From positions 182,852 to 246,851 of the forward strand of contig NZ_VDMJ01000024.1 of NCBI RefSeq assembly GCF_006335115.1: a stretch of 64,000 nucleotides of DNA. Direction: 5' to 3'. The notes beneath the pieces are model-generated. The model was not told the origin of the DNA. It saw nothing but the letters and a program-made list of their open reading frames with translations, and did no database searches. How positions within the stretch are numbered: position 1 is the stretch's first letter; the number at the start of each line of letters is the position of its first letter. The stretch comes from Streptomyces sp. NP160 (GTDB lineage: Bacteria; Actinomycetota; Actinomycetes; Actinomycetales; Quadrisphaeraceae). The translations under genes were made by a program, and so were the position numbers. Shown piece after piece: positions 7,722 to 15,526 of the stretch.

Positions 7722-8294
7722 CCCGGCGGCCGCCGTCCTGGTCACCGCGTGGAGAGCGGCGAAGCTCGGTGCTCCCGGAGGGCGCTGACCGGTCGGCGCC
7801 ACGCTCGCCTGCGACCGCGTGCGGCGCTCGCGCCAGGCGGCCCGCGTCAGGGGTTCGCCGCTGTGGGCCAGCGTGAACCACACCACGTGGCGCGCGCTGG
7901 GAGGTGCGCTGCCGCGCGCGTCGTCGTCGACCGTCTCGAGCTGGCTGCCCCAGCCGTCGGAGAGCAGCCCGAACAGCGGCAGACCGCGCCCCCCGAGGTG
8001 GCGGGTCGCGGGCATGTGGCTGCTCTGGCAGCGCGACGGCGGCAGCGGGGTCGTCCCGCCGTCGACCACCTCGATGCCGAGCTGCTGGTCGTCGTCGGCG
8101 ATGCGCACCAGGACGGGGGCCTCGGGCGCGTGGCGCACCGCGTTGGTCACGGCCTCGGTGGCCAGCAGGAGGGCCGCGTGGAGCACCTGGGGGTTCCACT
8201 GCGCACCGACCGCGGACAGGTGGGCGCGCACGGTGCGCGCGGCGCGGTCGTCGTGGGGGAGGGCGAGGAACGACCTCACGCACTCGGATCCCAT
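7719..8294 (-). CDS. Anti-sigma-type histidine-kinase-like ATPase
   Basis: A 191-residue GHKL ATPase of the RsbW/SpoIIAB type. N box EAVTNAVRHA, G1-like EVVDGGTTPL and G2-like LGGRGLPLFGLLSDGWG are visible, and there is no dimerisation/phosphoacceptor domain. Such proteins bind sigma factors or phosphorylate STAS antagonists. A STAS protein at 9917 and a SpoIIE-type phosphatase at the window start are candidate partners, but no sigma factor gene is nearby. The ATG at 8294 is chosen; in-frame extension to 8417 would add residues without family resemblance. Confidence 0.8.
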   Translation of the reverse strand: MGSECVRSFLALPHDDRAARTVRAHLSAVGAQWNPQVLHAALLLATEAVTNAVRHAPEAPVLVRIADDDQQLGIEVVDGGTTPLPPSRCQSSHMPATRHLGGRGLPLFGLLSDGWGSQLETVDDDARGSAPPSARHVVWFTLAHSGEPLTRAAWRERRTRSQASVAPTGQRPPGAPSFAALHAVTRTAAAG

Positions 8295-8465
8295 CGCGAC
8301 CGCCCTCGTTGCCGCAGCTGCCTCCCGACGAGGATGCTCGCTGTCCGTGACCGCGACCAGTCGAAACCGCTCGACGCGAGTGCTTCGTCTGTAAGGGCAC
8401 GGAGGGTGACACCTCACTCACCGTCACCCAGGCGGGGCGCGCCACGGCGGCGGGCTGGACGTCCA

Positions 8466-8493
8466 CCTCCGCGGGCGCAGCGCCCGGCGGAGG
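8466..8493 (-). terminator. Hairpin downstream of the Nudix gene
   Basis: CCTCCGC and GCGGAGG pair around an inner GGGCGC/GCGCCC stem with a one-base bulge. It lies 32 bases after the Nudix stop and would end that transcript before the ATPase gene. Confidence 0.5.
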
Positions 8494-8524
8494 AGGGTCA
8501 GGCAGCCCTGCCCCCGGAGTGCCG

Positions 8525-9019
8525 TCAGGCCACCGCTCCCGCGTCGTCGTCGATCTCGGCGAGCCCACCGGAGCCCAGCGCCGCGACAGCCGCACGGACC
8601 CGTCGGGAGAGGCTGTCGCCGCACAGCTCGTCGACGACGTCGAGGGAGGCGAACCGCGCCGATGCGAGCTCAGCCGCCGGCAGCTGCAGCACGGAGAGGT
8701 CGTCGAGCGTCCCGCCGTCGTAGAGCAGCCGCAGCGCGGGCGCGCCGGGGGAGCGGTCGGTCCAGTCCAGGCACAGCAGCCGGCCCACGCGCACGCCGCG
8801 CTCGCCGGGCGCGAGGCCGAGCTCCTCGGCGATCTCGCGCCGGCACGCCGCCCGCGGCGACTCCCCGGGCTCGACGAGCCCGCCGGGGACCTCCCACGTG
8901 GGCTTGTACGTCGGCTCCACGAGCAGCACGCCACCGTCGGGGCCGAGCACCACGGCGCCGGCCGCGGTGACCGGACGGGCGGCGGAAGCGAGCCACGGGG
9001 GGAGGTCCACGCGGGTCAT
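8525..9019 (-). CDS. Nudix hydrolase
   Basis: A 164-residue single-domain protein with an intact Nudix box (starting GGLVEPGE, ending REIAEELGL), so it should bind Mg2+ and hydrolyse a nucleoside diphosphate linked to some moiety. The domain starts at PVTAAGAVVLGPDGGVLLVE and carries YKPTWEVPGG before the box. ATG at 9019 follows the last in-frame non-coding stretch. It diverges from the GNAT gene (51 bases apart). The substrate cannot be deduced. Confidence 0.88.
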   Translation of the reverse strand: MTRVDLPPWLASAARPVTAAGAVVLGPDGGVLLVEPTYKPTWEVPGGLVEPGESPRAACRREIAEELGLAPGERGVRVGRLLCLDWTDRSPGAPALRLLYDGGTLDDLSVLQLPAAELASARFASLDVVDELCGDSLSRRVRAAVAALGSGGLAEIDDDAGAVA

Positions 9020-9070
9020 CCTGGTGCGCGCCCGTCCCCCTCGCCGCAGCCGGCCTGTGACCATCACCAG

Positions 9071-9669
9071 GTGACCGAGGTGAGCAGCACCGGTACCGCC
9101 CGGGCGTACGCGGCGAGCCTCCTCGTCGGAGACCTCGTGCAGCTGCGCGCCCTCGCCGAACAGGACCTGGCGCAGCTCGACGCCTGGTGGCAGGACGTCG
9201 CGCACGCTCCGCTGCAGCGCGGCGCCGTGGTCCCCCGGCCCCTCGGGACGGCGGTCGAGCAGTTCCGCAGCTGGAGCGCCAACGACGGCAGCACCCCCGA
9301 CGTCGGCTTCAGCGTGGTCGAGCGCACCACCGGGCAGCTCGCGGGCCACCTGACGCTGTGGGGAGCGGGCTGGGGGGACCGCTCCGCCGAGCTGGGCGTC
9401 CTGCTCGGGCCCGAGCACCAGGGCCGCGGCCTCGGTCCGGACGCCCTGCGGGTGCTGCTCCGGTACGCGTTCGACGAGCTGGGCCTGCACCGCGTGTCGC
9501 TCGAGGTGTGGGCCTTCAACGACCGCGCGCTGGCCGCCTACCGCCGCGCCGGGTTCACCGAGGAGGGCCGCTGCGCGAGGTCGCCTTCCACGCCGGCACC
9601 TGGCACGACCACGTGCTCATGGCCGTCCTGGAGCACGAGTGGCGAGCCCTGGGGGCGGACGGCCCCTGA
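9071..9669 (+). pseudogene. GNAT acetyltransferase gene with a frameshift
   Basis: From GTG 9071 the product follows the RimJ/RimL-type GNAT fold: VQLRALAEQDLAQLDAWW, then LGVLLGPEHQGRGLGPDALR (acetyl-CoA loop, QGRGLG) and LHRVSLEVWAFNDRALAAYR. After GFTEEGR (about 9570) the frame loses family sense, while the next frame gives LREVAFHAGTWHDHVLMAVL and stops at 9669, exactly how this family ends. One C missing from the GGCCGCTGCGC stretch explains it. Either the gene is freshly inactivated or the base was lost in sequencing. The fold and the site of the shift are clear; which explanation holds is not. Confidence 0.85.
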
Positions 9670-9770
9670 GGTGTCCCGGCCTGCCGCGAGGTGTCGGGAC
9701 CCTGCCGTGAGGTGTCGGAACCCAGGCCCGGTTCCGACACGTCCGGGCAGGGTTCCGACAGGAACAGGCA
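9668..9770. repeat. Intergenic ~21-base periodic repeat with core dyad (copy 1)
   Basis: Three degenerate direct units starting GAGGTGTC at 9668, 9688 and 9709 lead into a perfect 11-base stem (GTGTCGGAACC 9712-9722, GGTTCCGACAC 9730-9740) with a 7-base loop, then an inverted unit (GCAGGGTTCCGACAGG). The same design recurs downstream of rsmB. The hairpin could terminate transcription after the GNAT gene; the flanking units are unexplained. Confidence 0.6.
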
Positions 9771-9916
9771 GGGCCGCGCGGTGTCGGGCGGCGTGCGGCG
9801 GCTGGGGCAGCGTCGCCGCACCGTTGGCCTGCGAGGTGCCCTCCTGCCGCATGTGTGGTGAGGTGCCCCTCCTGCGTGCCGCGGCGTTGCGGGGCGCGGG
9901 GGGAGAGGAGAGCGGC

Positions 9917-10264
9917 ATGGACCTGCGCATCGACCACGACGTCCACGAGGGCGTGGACGTGCTGACCGTCCACGGAGACGTCGACCTGTACTCGGCGCCC
10001 GCCCTGCGCCAGCGCTTCGTCGACCTCCTGGGCGAAGAGCGCCACGACCTCGTGGTGGACCTCTCGCACGTCCCCTTCATCGACTCCCTCGGCCTGGGGG
10101 TGCTGGTGGGTGGCCTGAGGCGGGCGCGCAGCCTCGGAGGCGACCTGCGCCTGGCCGGCCCCACCGACCTCACCACGCGCGTGCTGCGCGCGACGGGGCT
10201 CACGAGCGCCTTCCACATCCACCCCGACGTCGAGACCGCCCTCGAGAACCCCCTCGCCGGCTGA
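9917..10264 (+). CDS. STAS-domain anti-sigma factor antagonist
   Basis: A 115-residue single STAS domain: LTVHGDVDLYSAPALRQRF, LVVDLSHVPFIDSLGLGVLV and a C-terminal amphipathic helix. Ser57 in FIDSLGLG is the expected phosphorylation site. By family, the unphosphorylated form captures an RsbW-type kinase and frees a sigma factor. The ATG at 9917 follows GGGAGAGGAG. It is monocistronic here, 100 bases or more from its neighbours; likely partners elsewhere in the window are the ATPase at 7719 and the SpoIIE-type phosphatase at the left edge. Confidence 0.9.
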   Translation: MDLRIDHDVHEGVDVLTVHGDVDLYSAPALRQRFVDLLGEERHDLVVDLSHVPFIDSLGLGVLVGGLRRARSLGGDLRLAGPTDLTTRVLRATGLTSAFHIHPDVETALENPLAG

Positions 10265-10403
10265 GGGGCCGGGACCGCCGGGTCAGGTCGAGCACGACCT
10301 GGTCCAGGCGGAAGCGCACACCAGCAGACCAGGAGGGTCGCGACCTGCGCACCGGCTCGGCGGGCGCCCGCGCGACCCGCTCGGTCCCACTCCGTCGGCG
10401 GAC

Positions 10404-12779
10404 GTGCCCGTCCCGGAGGCGGAGGGCGTGGCGGTGAGCGGCGAGCAAGCCCTGCCGGAGGGGCAGCGGCACCGCGGGTACGACGCCACGGGGAAGGCGA
10501 CCACGTCCGTGGAGGTGTCGGCGACGGCTGACACAGTGGGAGGCGTGGCAGCGGAGGCGGACGGGGCGGGCGAGCTCGCCCTCGACGTGGCCGTGCCCGC
10601 CCAGGCCCGCGCGAGGGCCGCGGCCGCGAAGGGGCGCAAGCGAGCGCCGAAGCCTCCTGAGCCGGTGGCAGAGGTGGACCCGGTGGCGCGCGTCGTCGTC
10701 GACGTCCCCCTGCCCCACCTCGACCGCGCCTTCGAGTACGCGGTGCCCGCCTCGATGGCCGAGACCGCCAGGCCCGGCGTGCGGGTGCGCGTCCGCTTCG
10801 CCGGGCAGGACGTCGAGGGCTTCCTGCTGACCCGGGAGCCGGTGGCCGAGCACACCGGGCGGCTCGCGCCGCTGCGCGCGGTGGTCTCCCCGGAGCCCGT
10901 GCTCGACGACGAGCTGCTCGGCACCTGCCGCGCCGTCGCCGACCGGTGGGGCGGCACCCTCGCCGACGTGCTCCGCCTGGCGGTGCCGCGCCGCCACGCC
11001 ACCACCGAGAAGACGACGGCGGAGCGCGCGGCCGCTCGCGAGGAGGGCGCAGACGCCCCGGTGCGCCAGGAGCGGCCAGCACCCCCCGACCCCCACGACC
11101 CGGCCGGCCCGTGGTCGCCCTACCCGGCGGGCGCGGCGCTGCTCGAGCGGCTCGCAGCGCCCAGCGCCACCGCTGGGGTGCGCGCCGTGTGGACCGCGCT
11201 GCCCTCGCGCGAGCCGTCGCAGGACTGGCCCGCAGCCCTGGCCGCCGCGGCGCAGGCGGCGCTGTCGGCGGGCAGGGGCGCGCTCATCGTCGTCCCCGAC
11301 CACCGGGACGTGGCCCGGGTCGACGCCGCGCTGACCGCCGCCCTCGGCGGCACCCGCTCGGACCCCCGGCACGTGCGCCTCACCGCGGACCAGGGACCCG
11401 CCGCCCGCTACGCCGCGTGGCTCGCGCTGCGGCGCGGTCACGTGCGCGTGGCCGTCGGCACGCGCGCCGCCGCCCTCGCTCCGGTCGCCGACCCCGGCCT
11501 GCTGGCCGTCTGGGACGACGGCGACGACCTGCACGCCGAGCCCCACGCCCCCTACCCCCACGTCCGCGAGGTGCTGGCGCTGCGGGCCGAGCGCACCGGT
11601 GCCGCGCTGCTGGTCGGAGGCCACAGCCGCACCGCCGAGGCGCAGCGGTGGGTGGAGTCGGGGTGGGCCCGCGCCGTCGAGGCGCCCCGCGAGGTGGTGC
11701 GCACGGCCTCACCGCGCGTGCTGCTGCCGGGCGACGACGTCGAGGCCGAGCGCGACGCCGCCGCCCGCTCCGCCCGCCTGCCCTCCCTGGCGTTCAGGAC
11801 GGCGCAGTCGGCGCTCGCGGGCCGCCTGCCGGGCCAGGCGCGTCCGGGGCCGGTGCTCGTGCAGGTGCCGCGCCGCGGCTACCTGCTCACGCTGCGCTGC
11901 GAGCACTGCCGCGCCCGCGCCCGCTGCCGCCGCTGCTCCGGCCCGCTGCAGCTCACCGGTGCCGACCAGCACCCCGTGTGCCGCTGGTGCGGCACGGACG
12001 ACCCGACGTGGACCTGCCCGCAGTGCCGCGGTGACCGGCTGCGCTCGGCCGTGGTCGGCGCCCGTCGCACCGCGGAGGAGCTGGGGCGCGCGTTCCCCGG
12101 CGTGCCCGTGAGGACCTCCGGCGGGGGAGCGGGCGTGCTGGAGGCCGTCGACGGGGAGCCCGCGCTGGTCATCAGCACGCCCGGCGCCGAGCCGGTGGCC
12201 GAGGGCGGGTACGCCGCGGCGCTGCTGCTGGACGGGTGGGCGGTGCTCGAGCGCGAGGAGCTGCGCGCCGCCGAGGAGGCCCTGCGGCGCTGGGCCGCGG
12301 CCGCCGCGCTCGTGCGCCCGCAGTCGGCGGGGGGCGCGGTGGTGCTGCTCGCAGCAGCGGGCGTGCCGCCCGTCGAGGCGCTCGTCCGGTGGGACCCGGC
12401 CTGGCACGCCTCGCGTGAGCTGGCCGAGCGCCGCGAGCTGGGGCTGCCGCCGGGGGCGGCCTTCGCCAGGCTCGACGGCCCCGCCGTCGCCGTCGACGCG
12501 CTGCTCGCTGCGCTGCACCAGGCGGACCCCGCGCTGGCGGGGCTGCCGCCGCACGCGGAGGTGCTCGGTCCGACGCCGCTGGAGCCCGACCGCCGAGCGG
12601 CCCGCGAGGGCGACGACGGCGGGCTGGCCGCGGTGCCGCGCGCGTTCGCGCTGGTCAGGGTGCCGCTCGCCGAGCGCCAGGCGCTCGCGAAGGCGCTGCA
12701 GGGCGCGGTCGCCGTCCGCAGCGCCCGCAAGGAGGCAGGGTCCGTGCGCGTCCAGCTCGACCCCGAGCACGTCGTCTGA
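10404..12779 (+). CDS. priA: PriA-like primosomal protein lacking helicase motifs
   Basis: A 791-residue replication-restart protein. The 3'-DNA-binding domain starts at VARVVVDVPLPHLDRAFEYA, and the zinc-binding module is complete (CEHCRARARCRRCSG ... CRWCGTDDPTWTCPQCRG, roughly residues 498-545). Where PriA should have GSGKT there is WTALPSREPSQDW, and the DEEH box is replaced by DDGDDLHAE, so ATP hydrolysis is not expected; this is the usual actinobacterial form. The first ~90 residues are low-complexity and the true start may be a later GTG (10434 or 10545). The 139-base gap after the STAS gene holds nothing clear. Confidence 0.88.
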   Translation: MPVPEAEGVAVSGEQALPEGQRHRGYDATGKATTSVEVSATADTVGGVAAEADGAGELALDVAVPAQARARAAAAKGRKRAPKPPEPVAEVDPVARVVVDVPLPHLDRAFEYAVPASMAETARPGVRVRVRFAGQDVEGFLLTREPVAEHTGRLAPLRAVVSPEPVLDDELLGTCRAVADRWGGTLADVLRLAVPRRHATTEKTTAERAAAREEGADAPVRQERPAPPDPHDPAGPWSPYPAGAALLERLAAPSATAGVRAVWTALPSREPSQDWPAALAAAAQAALSAGRGALIVVPDHRDVARVDAALTAALGGTRSDPRHVRLTADQGPAARYAAWLALRRGHVRVAVGTRAAALAPVADPGLLAVWDDGDDLHAEPHAPYPHVREVLALRAERTGAALLVGGHSRTAEAQRWVESGWARAVEAPREVVRTASPRVLLPGDDVEAERDAAARSARLPSLAFRTAQSALAGRLPGQARPGPVLVQVPRRGYLLTLRCEHCRARARCRRCSGPLQLTGADQHPVCRWCGTDDPTWTCPQCRGDRLRSAVVGARRTAEELGRAFPGVPVRTSGGGAGVLEAVDGEPALVISTPGAEPVAEGGYAAALLLDGWAVLEREELRAAEEALRRWAAAAALVRPQSAGGAVVLLAAAGVPPVEALVRWDPAWHASRELAERRELGLPPGAAFARLDGPAVAVDALLAALHQADPALAGLPPHAEVLGPTPLEPDRRAAREGDDGGLAAVPRAFALVRVPLAERQALAKALQGAVAVRSARKEAGSVRVQLDPEHVV

Positions 12780-12836
12780 CCTGGGTCAGGAGGTCCTCCG
12801 CATCGCCCATCGAGCGACCTCCGCCGCCGCGCTCGC

Positions 12837-12842
12837 TAGGTT
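12837..12842 (+). promoter_or_regulatory. Leaderless -10 (TAGGTT) of the DUF389 gene
   Basis: TAGGTT, six bases, then GTG at 12849. Confidence 0.65.
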
Positions 12843-12848
12843 CGCCCG

Positions 12849-13841
12849 GTGCTGCACCTGAGGATCGTCGCCCCGCCCCACCTCAGCGAGGCCGTGGCCG
12901 AGGTCGCCTCCGACGCCACCTGCAGCAACCTCGTGGTCCTTCCAGGGGCCGCGCGGCGACCCGCGGGTGACCTGCTGCTCTTCGACGTCGCCCGCGAGGG
13001 CGCTGACGCCGTGCTGCAGCGCCTGCGCCAGCTCGGGCTGCCGCGCGACGGCTCCATCGCCGTCGAGGACGTCGACCTGTCGGTCTCCCAGGCGGCGGAG
13101 GACGCCGAGCGCGCCGCCCCGGGCCACGGCAGCGACGCCCTGGTCTGGGAGGACCTCGCGGCGCGCACCCGCGAGGACTCGACCCTGTCCGCCAGCTACC
13201 TGGTCTTCTTCGCCGTCGCCACGGCGCTGGCCGGCCTCGCCGTCCTCACGGACTCCGCGATCCTCGTGATCGGGGCGATGATCGTCGGCCCGGAGTACGG
13301 GGCGCTGGCCGGGTTGTGCGCCGCCGTCGTCCTGCGCCGCACCCGCCAGGTGCGCCGCTGCGCGCTGGCGCTGCTGGTCGGCTTCGCCGTGGGGATCGCG
13401 GCCACGGTGGTGACCACGTGGGTGCTGGACGCCGTCGGCCTCATCAGCGCCGACATGCTCACCCGGGACCGGCCGCAGACGGGCTTCATCTACAACCCGG
13501 ACGCGCTGTCGTTCGTGGTGGCGTTCCTGGCCGGGATCGCCGGGATGCTCGCGCTGACGTCGGCGAAGTCCGGAGCGGTGGTGGGGGTGCTGGTCTCCGT
13601 GACCACCATCCCCGCCGCGGGCAACGCCGCCGTCGCTGCGACGTACGCGCTCAGCGCCGAGCCTGCGTCGAGGGCGGTCCTGCTGGAGCAGGCGTGGACG
13701 TCGGTCGAGCAGCTCCTCCTCAACACCCTCGGCATCCTCCTCGCTGGCGTGCTGACGCTGTGGGTCCAGCACGGCGTGTGGAGGCGCGTGGGACGCGCGT
13801 CCCGCGGCCAGCGCGCCCGGGTCACGACGCGGGCGTCCTAG
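12849..13841 (+). CDS. DUF389 membrane protein
   Basis: A 330-residue protein with an ~105-residue soluble N-terminal part (two ferredoxin-like halves are possible) followed by about six hydrophobic segments. The DUF389 hallmark SAILVIGAMIVGPEYGALAG is present, as is SVTTIPAAGNAAVAATYAL. The family is membrane-bound and of unknown transport activity. GTG start at 12849 with a leaderless promoter. It converges on the epimerase gene and is not part of an operon. Confidence 0.85.
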   Translation: MLHLRIVAPPHLSEAVAEVASDATCSNLVVLPGAARRPAGDLLLFDVAREGADAVLQRLRQLGLPRDGSIAVEDVDLSVSQAAEDAERAAPGHGSDALVWEDLAARTREDSTLSASYLVFFAVATALAGLAVLTDSAILVIGAMIVGPEYGALAGLCAAVVLRRTRQVRRCALALLVGFAVGIAATVVTTWVLDAVGLISADMLTRDRPQTGFIYNPDALSFVVAFLAGIAGMLALTSAKSGAVVGVLVSVTTIPAAGNAAVAATYALSAEPASRAVLLEQAWTSVEQLLLNTLGILLAGVLTLWVQHGVWRRVGRASRGQRARVTTRAS

Positions 13842-13872
13842 CCCGCGCACCGGCTGCGGGCCTCCCGCGGGC
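13841..13872. terminator. GC hairpin between convergent genes
   Basis: GCCCGCG (13841-13847) pairs with CGCGGGC (13866-13872); an alternative inner pairing uses GCGGGC at 13856-13861. It fills the 32-base gap between the DUF389 and epimerase stops. Confidence 0.4.
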
Positions 13873-13873
13873 C

Positions 13874-14755
13874 TCAGGGACGGAGGAGCTCCAGGTCCTC
13901 CAGCTGGCCGGGGTGTGTCGGCGTCCACCCCAGCACCTCGCGGGTGCGTGCGCTGGAGGCGGGCTGGTCCGTGGCGAAGATCGGACCGAACGGGCCGAAC
14001 TCCTCCACGGGCAGGGAGCGCACGGGCAGGCCGAGACGACGGCCGATGACCGCGGCGATGTCCGCCACCGGGTCGCCCTCGTCGGCCACGGCGTGCCAGG
14101 CGCTGCCCGCGGGCGCGCCCTCGAGCACCAGCCTGAACAGAGAGGCGGCGTCGGCCGCGTGCACGGCCGGCCAGCGCTGCGTGCCGTCCCCGGGGTAGCC
14201 CGCCACGCCGCTGCGGCGGGCGAGGTCGGCGAGCAGGCCGTTGAAGCCGCCCTGGCCGTCTGCGTGGACCGTGCGCGGCATCCGGACGGCTGCGGCGCGG
14301 ACCCCGCGGTCGGACAGGGCGAGGGCGGCGGCGACGGTGAGCGCGCGGCGCCCGACCGGGCCGTCGGTGGGCAGCGGGTCCGCCTCGGTGGCGACCCGGC
14401 CGGCCACCCACGGGGTGCCGGAGACGACGACGAGGGGGCGGTCGCTGCCGACGAGGGCCTGGCCGAGCGCGCCCAGGGCGGCCTCCTCCTCGAGCATCCC
14501 GCGCTCCACGGACGCGGCGCTGCCGTAGTCGCGGCTGAAGGCCAGGCTGATGACGCCGTCTGCGGCGTCGGCGCCGCGGCGCAGCGCGTCGAGGTCGGCG
14601 AGGTCGCCGCGCAGGGGGCGGGCCCCGGCAGCTGCGAGGGCGGCGCCGGAGGCGTCGGAGCGGGCCAGGGCTGTGACGGCGTGGTCGTGGGCGACCAGCT
14701 CGGTGACCACGGCGCTGCCGATGGTGCCGGTGCCGCCGGTGACGAAGACCTGCAT
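13874..14755 (-). CDS. NAD-dependent epimerase/dehydratase family protein
   Basis: A 293-residue extended-SDR protein. It begins MQVFVTGGTGTIGSAVVTEL, a Rossmann glycine motif, and later has SLAFSRDYGS, VVVSGTPWV and RMPRTVHADGQGGF. It lacks an obvious YxxxK pair in the usual place, so it may be an atypical reductase or NmrA-like sensor. ATG at 14755 follows GGGGG by seven bases. It is divergent from a TetR regulator with two copies of an operator-like sequence between them, so its expression is probably repressed by that regulator. Confidence 0.82.
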   Translation of the reverse strand: MQVFVTGGTGTIGSAVVTELVAHDHAVTALARSDASGAALAAAGARPLRGDLADLDALRRGADAADGVISLAFSRDYGSAASVERGMLEEEAALGALGQALVGSDRPLVVVSGTPWVAGRVATEADPLPTDGPVGRRALTVAAALALSDRGVRAAAVRMPRTVHADGQGGFNGLLADLARRSGVAGYPGDGTQRWPAVHAADAASLFRLVLEGAPAGSAWHAVADEGDPVADIAAVIGRRLGLPVRSLPVEEFGPFGPIFATDQPASSARTREVLGWTPTHPGQLEDLELLRP

Positions 14756-14814
14756 GACGTGCCCCCAGGTGTGGTGGCCGGGCGCGGGACGGCGCTCGGC
14801 TGCTCGAGCCGCGT

Positions 14815-14866
14815 GATGCGACTGATGTCTCATCACCGTACCGTGTGATGCGACAGGTGTCGCGTC
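14815..14866. promoter_or_regulatory. Duplicated TetR operator candidate
   Basis: Two 20-base copies of one partly palindromic site: GATGCGACTGATGTCTCATC (14815-14834) and GATGCGACAGGTGTCGCGTC (14847-14866). Shared form GATGCGAC-N4-GTCkCrTC. On the minus strand a TACGGT -10 for the epimerase lies exactly between them (14835-14840), and the plus-strand TAGGAT of tetR is four bases after copy 2. Confidence 0.7.
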
Positions 14867-14869
14867 GCT

Positions 14870-14875
14870 TAGGAT
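14870..14875 (+). promoter_or_regulatory. Leaderless -10 (TAGGAT) of the tetR-type gene
   Basis: TAGGAT, six bases, then GTG at 14882; it abuts operator copy 2. Confidence 0.65.
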
Positions 14876-14881
14876 CGGCTG

Positions 14882-15460
14882 GTGCCGAGATGGGAGCCCG
14901 GGGGGCGTGAGCGCCTGGTCGTGGCCGCCGTCGACCTCTTCACCGAGCAGGGCTACGACGAGACGACCGTCGCCCAGATCGCCGAGCGCGCCGGCATGAC
15001 CCGCAGCACGTTCTTCCGCCACTTCTCCGACAAGCGCGAGGTGCTCGTCGCCGGCCAGGAGGCGCTGAGCCGCCTGCTGGCCGAGGGGGTCGCCGACGCC
15101 CCCGCCGGTGCGACGCCCCTGCAGGCCGTGGGGGAGGGGCTGGCTCGCGCATCCTCGGCGATGGGGCCGCTCAACCGCGACCTGGGCCCGCGACTCCGCG
15201 CCGCCGTGGCCGCCAGCACCGAGCTCCAGGAGCGCGACGCGCTCAAGAGCGTCGGCATGGCGGCCGCCATGGCCGAGGCGCTCGCCGACCGCGGCGTGCC
15301 CGAGGTGACCGCGCACCTGGCCGCCGAGCTGGGCGTGCTGGCCTTCAAGCGCGGCTTCGCCGCGTGGTCGGAGGGGGACCCCACCACCGACGAGCCCCTG
15401 GCCCCGCACACCGCGGCGGCCCTCGCCGAGCTCGTCTCCGCCAGCGCCTCCCTCACCTGA
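14882..15460 (+). CDS. TetR-family transcriptional regulator
   Basis: A 192-residue repressor. The N-terminal DNA-binding domain is typical: LVVAAVDLFTEQGYDETTVA, then the recognition helix MTRSTFFRHFSDKREVL. The C-terminal ligand domain is helical and Ala-rich and does not reveal the effector. Start GTG at 14882, leaderless. It is divergent from the NAD-dependent epimerase gene, its probable target, and precedes fmt by 66 bases on the same strand, but fmt has its own promoter. Confidence 0.9.
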   Translation: MPRWEPGGRERLVVAAVDLFTEQGYDETTVAQIAERAGMTRSTFFRHFSDKREVLVAGQEALSRLLAEGVADAPAGATPLQAVGEGLARASSAMGPLNRDLGPRLRAAVAASTELQERDALKSVGMAAAMAEALADRGVPEVTAHLAAELGVLAFKRGFAAWSEGDPTTDEPLAPHTAAALAELVSASASLT

Positions 15461-15514
15461 CCGGCGGACCGCTCGGGCGGGCCTGCTCCCTGGGAGCCCT
15501 GGTGGGGCGGTCGG

Positions 15515-15520
15515 TACCGT
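15515..15520 (+). promoter_or_regulatory. Leaderless -10 (TACCGT) of fmt
   Basis: TACCGT, six bases, then GTG at 15527. Confidence 0.6.
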
Positions 15521-15526
15521 GACCCG

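Noticed and set aside
9668-9770. Possible CRISPR array
   Set aside because: Units are only ~21 bases apart with no spacers, are degenerate, include inverted copies, and there are no cas genes.
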